The notes under the pieces are model-generated. The model was given only the letters and a program-made list of their open reading frames with translations, was not told the origin of the DNA and searched no databases. A stretch of 8,608 nucleotides of DNA from assembly GCA_050943215.1 (NCBI GenBank), contig JBMNOU010000073.1, positions 1 through 8,608 of the forward strand, given 5' to 3'. Source of the DNA: JBMNOU01 sp050943215. GTDB taxonomy: Bacteria; Bacillota; Clostridia; Christensenellales; SZUA-584. The translations under genes and the position numbers were made by a program. Shown here piece by piece: positions 6,087-8,608 of the stretch (position 1 is its first letter; each line of letters begins with the position of its first letter).

Positions 6087-8608
6087 ATGTGCGCAAAAGA
6101 ATTGAGCAAAGTATATAATCCGAAAGAGGTTGAGCAGAGGTTATATAACGAGTGGCTGGATGCGGGCTATTTCCGCGCGGAGGTTGATGAGAAAAAAAAG
6201 CCATATACAATTGTCATACCGCCTCCGAATATTACCGGACAGCTTCATATGGGGCATGCGCTGGATAATATGATGCAGGATGCGATCATTCGAACAAAAA
6301 GGATGCAGGGTTATGCTGCTTTGTGGCTTCCTGGAACGGACCATGCCAGTATCGCGACGGAGGTCAAGATTTCGGATAAGCTTCGGGAAGAAGGGACATC
6401 AAAAGAGGAACTTGGAAGAGAAAAGTTTCTTAAGCGCGCATGGCAGTGGAAAGAGCAGTACGGCGGAAGAATTATCGAGCAGCTAAAAAAGCTTGGATCT
6501 TCATGCGACTGGTCAAGGGAACGATTCACGATGGATCAAGGGTGCTCACGGGCTGTCAATGCGTTTTTTGTGCAGCTATACGATAAGGGACTAATATACA
6601 GAGGAGACCGGATAATTAACTGGTGTCCGGATTGTGAAACGGCGCTTTCTGACGCTGAAGTGGAATATTTGGAGCATGATTCGCATCTCTGGTATATAAG
6701 ATATCCTGCAGAAGACGGCGGGGAAGGCATTGTAGTTGCGACAACGCGTCCCGAGACGATGCTTGGCGATACGGCGGTGGCCGTTAGCCCTGACGATAAA
6801 AGGTATAAACATCTTATCGGTAAGAACGTGATACTGCCCATCATCAACAGGCAAATTCCGGTTATCGCAGACGAATATGTCGATAAAGAATTCGGCACAG
6901 GCGCGGTTAAAATAACGCCTGCTCACGATCCCAACGACTTTGAGGTGGGTGAGCGCCACGCTCTGCCTCTTATCCGCGTGCTTGGAGACACAGGAGTCGT
7001 CAACAGTTTCGGCGGTAAATACGAGGGTTACGATAGGTATGAGGCACGGGAGCTGATTGTTGAGGATTTAAAAAATCTTGGTTTGCTCGTTAAGATAGAG
7101 GATCATAAACATAACGTAGGGCACTGCTACCGGTGCGATACCGTAGTCGAGCCAATTGTTTCAAAGCAGTGGTTCGTATCGATGCAGAGCCTAGCAAAGC
7201 CAGCGATAGAGGCTGTAAGGAGCGGCGAAATAAAATTCATTCCCAAGCGTAGCGAGAATATTTATTTTAGCTGGATGGAAAACATCAGGGACTGGTGTAT
7301 ATCGCGGCAGCTATGGTGGGGGCATAGGATACCCGCCTATTATTGCACCGAATGCGGGCAAATGATTGTTGCACAGGACGAACCGAAGACATGCCAGTGC
7401 GGTTCGACGCGTTTTAAACAGGATGAGGATGTACTCGATACATGGTTCAGCAGTGGCCTCTGGCCGTTCTCCACTCTGGGATGGCCGGATAATACAAAGG
7501 ACCTTGAATATTTCTACCCGACAAACGTGCTGGTTACAGGTTATGATATTATCTTTTTCTGGGTCGCGCGAATGATCATGTCCGGCTTTGAATGCATAGG
7601 GAAAAAACCGTTTGAATATGTTAACATCCATGGTCTTGTTCGGGATGCGCAGGGTAGAAAAATGAGCAAGTCATTGGGCAATGGCATCGATCCGCTTGAG
7701 CTTGTCGAAGAGTATGGCGCGGATGCGCTGCGTTTCAGCCTTGCTGTGGGCGTGAGGCTCGGTGGCGACTTGCGTTTTTCTCCTGACAAGGTGCTCAGTG
7801 CGAGAAACTTTGCCAATAAAATATGGAACGCTGCACGGTTTGTTTTGATGAATACGGGTGAGAATTTAAAGCCCATTGACAAAAAACGGCTTGATATTGC
7901 GGACAAGTGGATATTATCGCGTCTTTCAGGTACAATCGCTGACGTGACAGAGCAGATTGAAAGATTTGAGCTTGGAATGGCGGCACAGAAGGTACACGAT
8001 TTTCTGTGGAACGAGTATTGCGACTGGTACATTGAGATGGCCAAGCCCCGCCTTTACGGGGAGGATGAAGCAGACAAAGATACAGCTGTATCCGTATTGA
8101 ATCATGTTCTCGCAGATACATTAAAGTTGCTTCACCCGTTTATGCCTTTTATTACGGAAGAGATATATTCTTCGCTTTCGATGACGAAGGGAAGCATTAT
8201 GGTATCAAAATGGCCGAAGCCGGGAACTGTATATGATATTGAAGAAAAGGCAATGCAGAATGTGATGGAATTGATCCGTAGCATCAGAAATATCAGAGCC
8301 GAGATGAACGTTGCTGCAAACAAAAAAGCGGAGCTAAGAATAATCGCTTCAAAAGAAGCCCGCGAAGATTATAAATTGTGCACAGCGTATATTGAACGGC
8401 TGGCATACGCTTCGGGCATACAGTTTATTGCAGATAAAAGCGGAATACCGGACAATGCTGTTTCTGTTATCGGAGTGGGTGCGGAGGCGTTTATACCTCT
8501 CGGCGAGTTGATCGATATCGATAAAGAAATTGCGCGGCTCGATGATGAGGCAAAGAAGCTTCAAGGTGAGATTCTTCGCGCAGAAGGCAAGCTTGCCAAC
8601 AGTAAGTT
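6087..8608 (+). CDS. valS: Valyl-tRNA synthetase (3' end beyond window)
   Basis: ValRS joins valine to tRNA-Val in the cytoplasm and edits mischarged threonine. About 840 codons are visible and the frame is still open at the edge. The family is usually near 880 residues, so only the end of the C-terminal coiled coil is missing. Visible signatures: PPPNITGQLHMGHA with the class I HxGH motif (54-57); the CP1 editing domain with TTRPETMLGD (from residue 219) and PAHDPNDFE (278-286); a zinc-ribbon pattern C420/C423 with C436/C438; DTWFSSGLWPFS; KMSKSLGNGIDP (from residue 525); and the C-terminal coiled-coil start after IDIDKEIARL. The ATG at 6087 is preceded by GGAGGAG with a seven-base gap. The T-box leader and consensus promoter upstream point to regulation by tRNA-Val charging. 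The specificity loop region reads GVRLGGDLRFS rather than the commoner PGND-type sequence, which is a minor variation. Confidence 0.97.
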   Translation, partial: MCAKELSKVYNPKEVEQRLYNEWLDAGYFRAEVDEKKKPYTIVIPPPNITGQLHMGHALDNMMQDAIIRTKRMQGYAALWLPGTDHASIATEVKISDKLREEGTSKEELGREKFLKRAWQWKEQYGGRIIEQLKKLGSSCDWSRERFTMDQGCSRAVNAFFVQLYDKGLIYRGDRIINWCPDCETALSDAEVEYLEHDSHLWYIRYPAEDGGEGIVVATTRPETMLGDTAVAVSPDDKRYKHLIGKNVILPIINRQIPVIADEYVDKEFGTGAVKITPAHDPNDFEVGERHALPLIRVLGDTGVVNSFGGKYEGYDRYEARELIVEDLKNLGLLVKIEDHKHNVGHCYRCDTVVEPIVSKQWFVSMQSLAKPAIEAVRSGEIKFIPKRSENIYFSWMENIRDWCISRQLWWGHRIPAYYCTECGQMIVAQDEPKTCQCGSTRFKQDEDVLDTWFSSGLWPFSTLGWPDNTKDLEYFYPTNVLVTGYDIIFFWVARMIMSGFECIGKKPFEYVNIHGLVRDAQGRKMSKSLGNGIDPLELVEEYGADALRFSLAVGVRLGGDLRFSPDKVLSARNFANKIWNAARFVLMNTGENLKPIDKKRLDIADKWILSRLSGTIADVTEQIERFELGMAAQKVHDFLWNEYCDWYIEMAKPRLYGEDEADKDTAVSVLNHVLADTLKLLHPFMPFITEEIYSSLSMTKGSIMVSKWPKPGTVYDIEEKAMQNVMELIRSIRNIRAEMNVAANKKAELRIIASKEAREDYKLCTAYIERLAYASGIQFIADKSGIPDNAVSVIGVGAEAFIPLGELIDIDKEIARLDDEAKKLQGEILRAEGKLANSK

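Noticed and set aside
7311..8564. Several open frames of 60-170 codons on the minus strand opposite valS
   Set aside because: They lie fully antisense to the conserved, in-frame valS coding sequence, show no recognisable domains, and are shadows of its codon use.
1..8608. CRISPR arrays, insertion sequences, attachment sites, tRNA or rRNA genes
   Set aside because: I saw no regularly spaced repeats, transposase or integrase motifs, terminal inverted repeats, or tRNA-like cloverleaf sequences in the window.

Overview
The window suggests a low-to-moderate GC Gram-positive bacterium of the Clostridia type. This rests on type IV pilus ATPase genes with monoderm-style neighbours, a T-box riboswitch in front of a valyl-tRNA synthetase gene, a PrsW-family protease, and strong purine-rich ribosome binding sites and housekeeping promoters. 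The assignment is inferred from these families; no rRNA gene or other taxonomic marker is present.

Left part (1-3089, minus strand): a type IV pilus / type II secretion-like operon, read right to left as pilB (extension ATPase), pilT (retraction ATPase) and pilC (inner-membrane platform protein, cut by the window edge). The pilB and pilT reading frames overlap by ATGA, and pilC follows after about 21 bases with a GTG start. The main oddity of the window is here. The pilB frame is interrupted by one in-frame TGA (2832-2834), at a position where homologues usually have arginine (CGA to TGA would be one transition). It separates the N-terminal c-di-GMP-type MshEN motifs from the ATPase. Without that codon the frame would encode a normal-length 565-residue PilB.

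Middle (3090-5737): a divergently transcribed small lipoprotein gene (3261-3764, plus) with a near-consensus promoter and a clear intrinsic terminator. It converges on two minus-strand genes for membrane proteins with metallopeptidase motifs: a DUF3810-like HExxH protein (3798-4928) with its own strong promoter, and a PrsW-family intramembrane protease (5042-5737).

Right part (5738-8608, plus): a perfect-consensus promoter (TTGACA, 17 bases, TATAAT), then a complete T-box leader with Stem I, T-box sequence and terminator, then valS running off the right edge with about 840 codons visible. Uncharged tRNA-Val is expected to stabilise the antiterminator and switch on valS.

Apart from the PilB interruption the genes belong to recognisable families. 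I do not see a wholly new system. The points most worth checking are the split PilB, the T-box specifier codon and the start/leader of the DUF3810-like gene.
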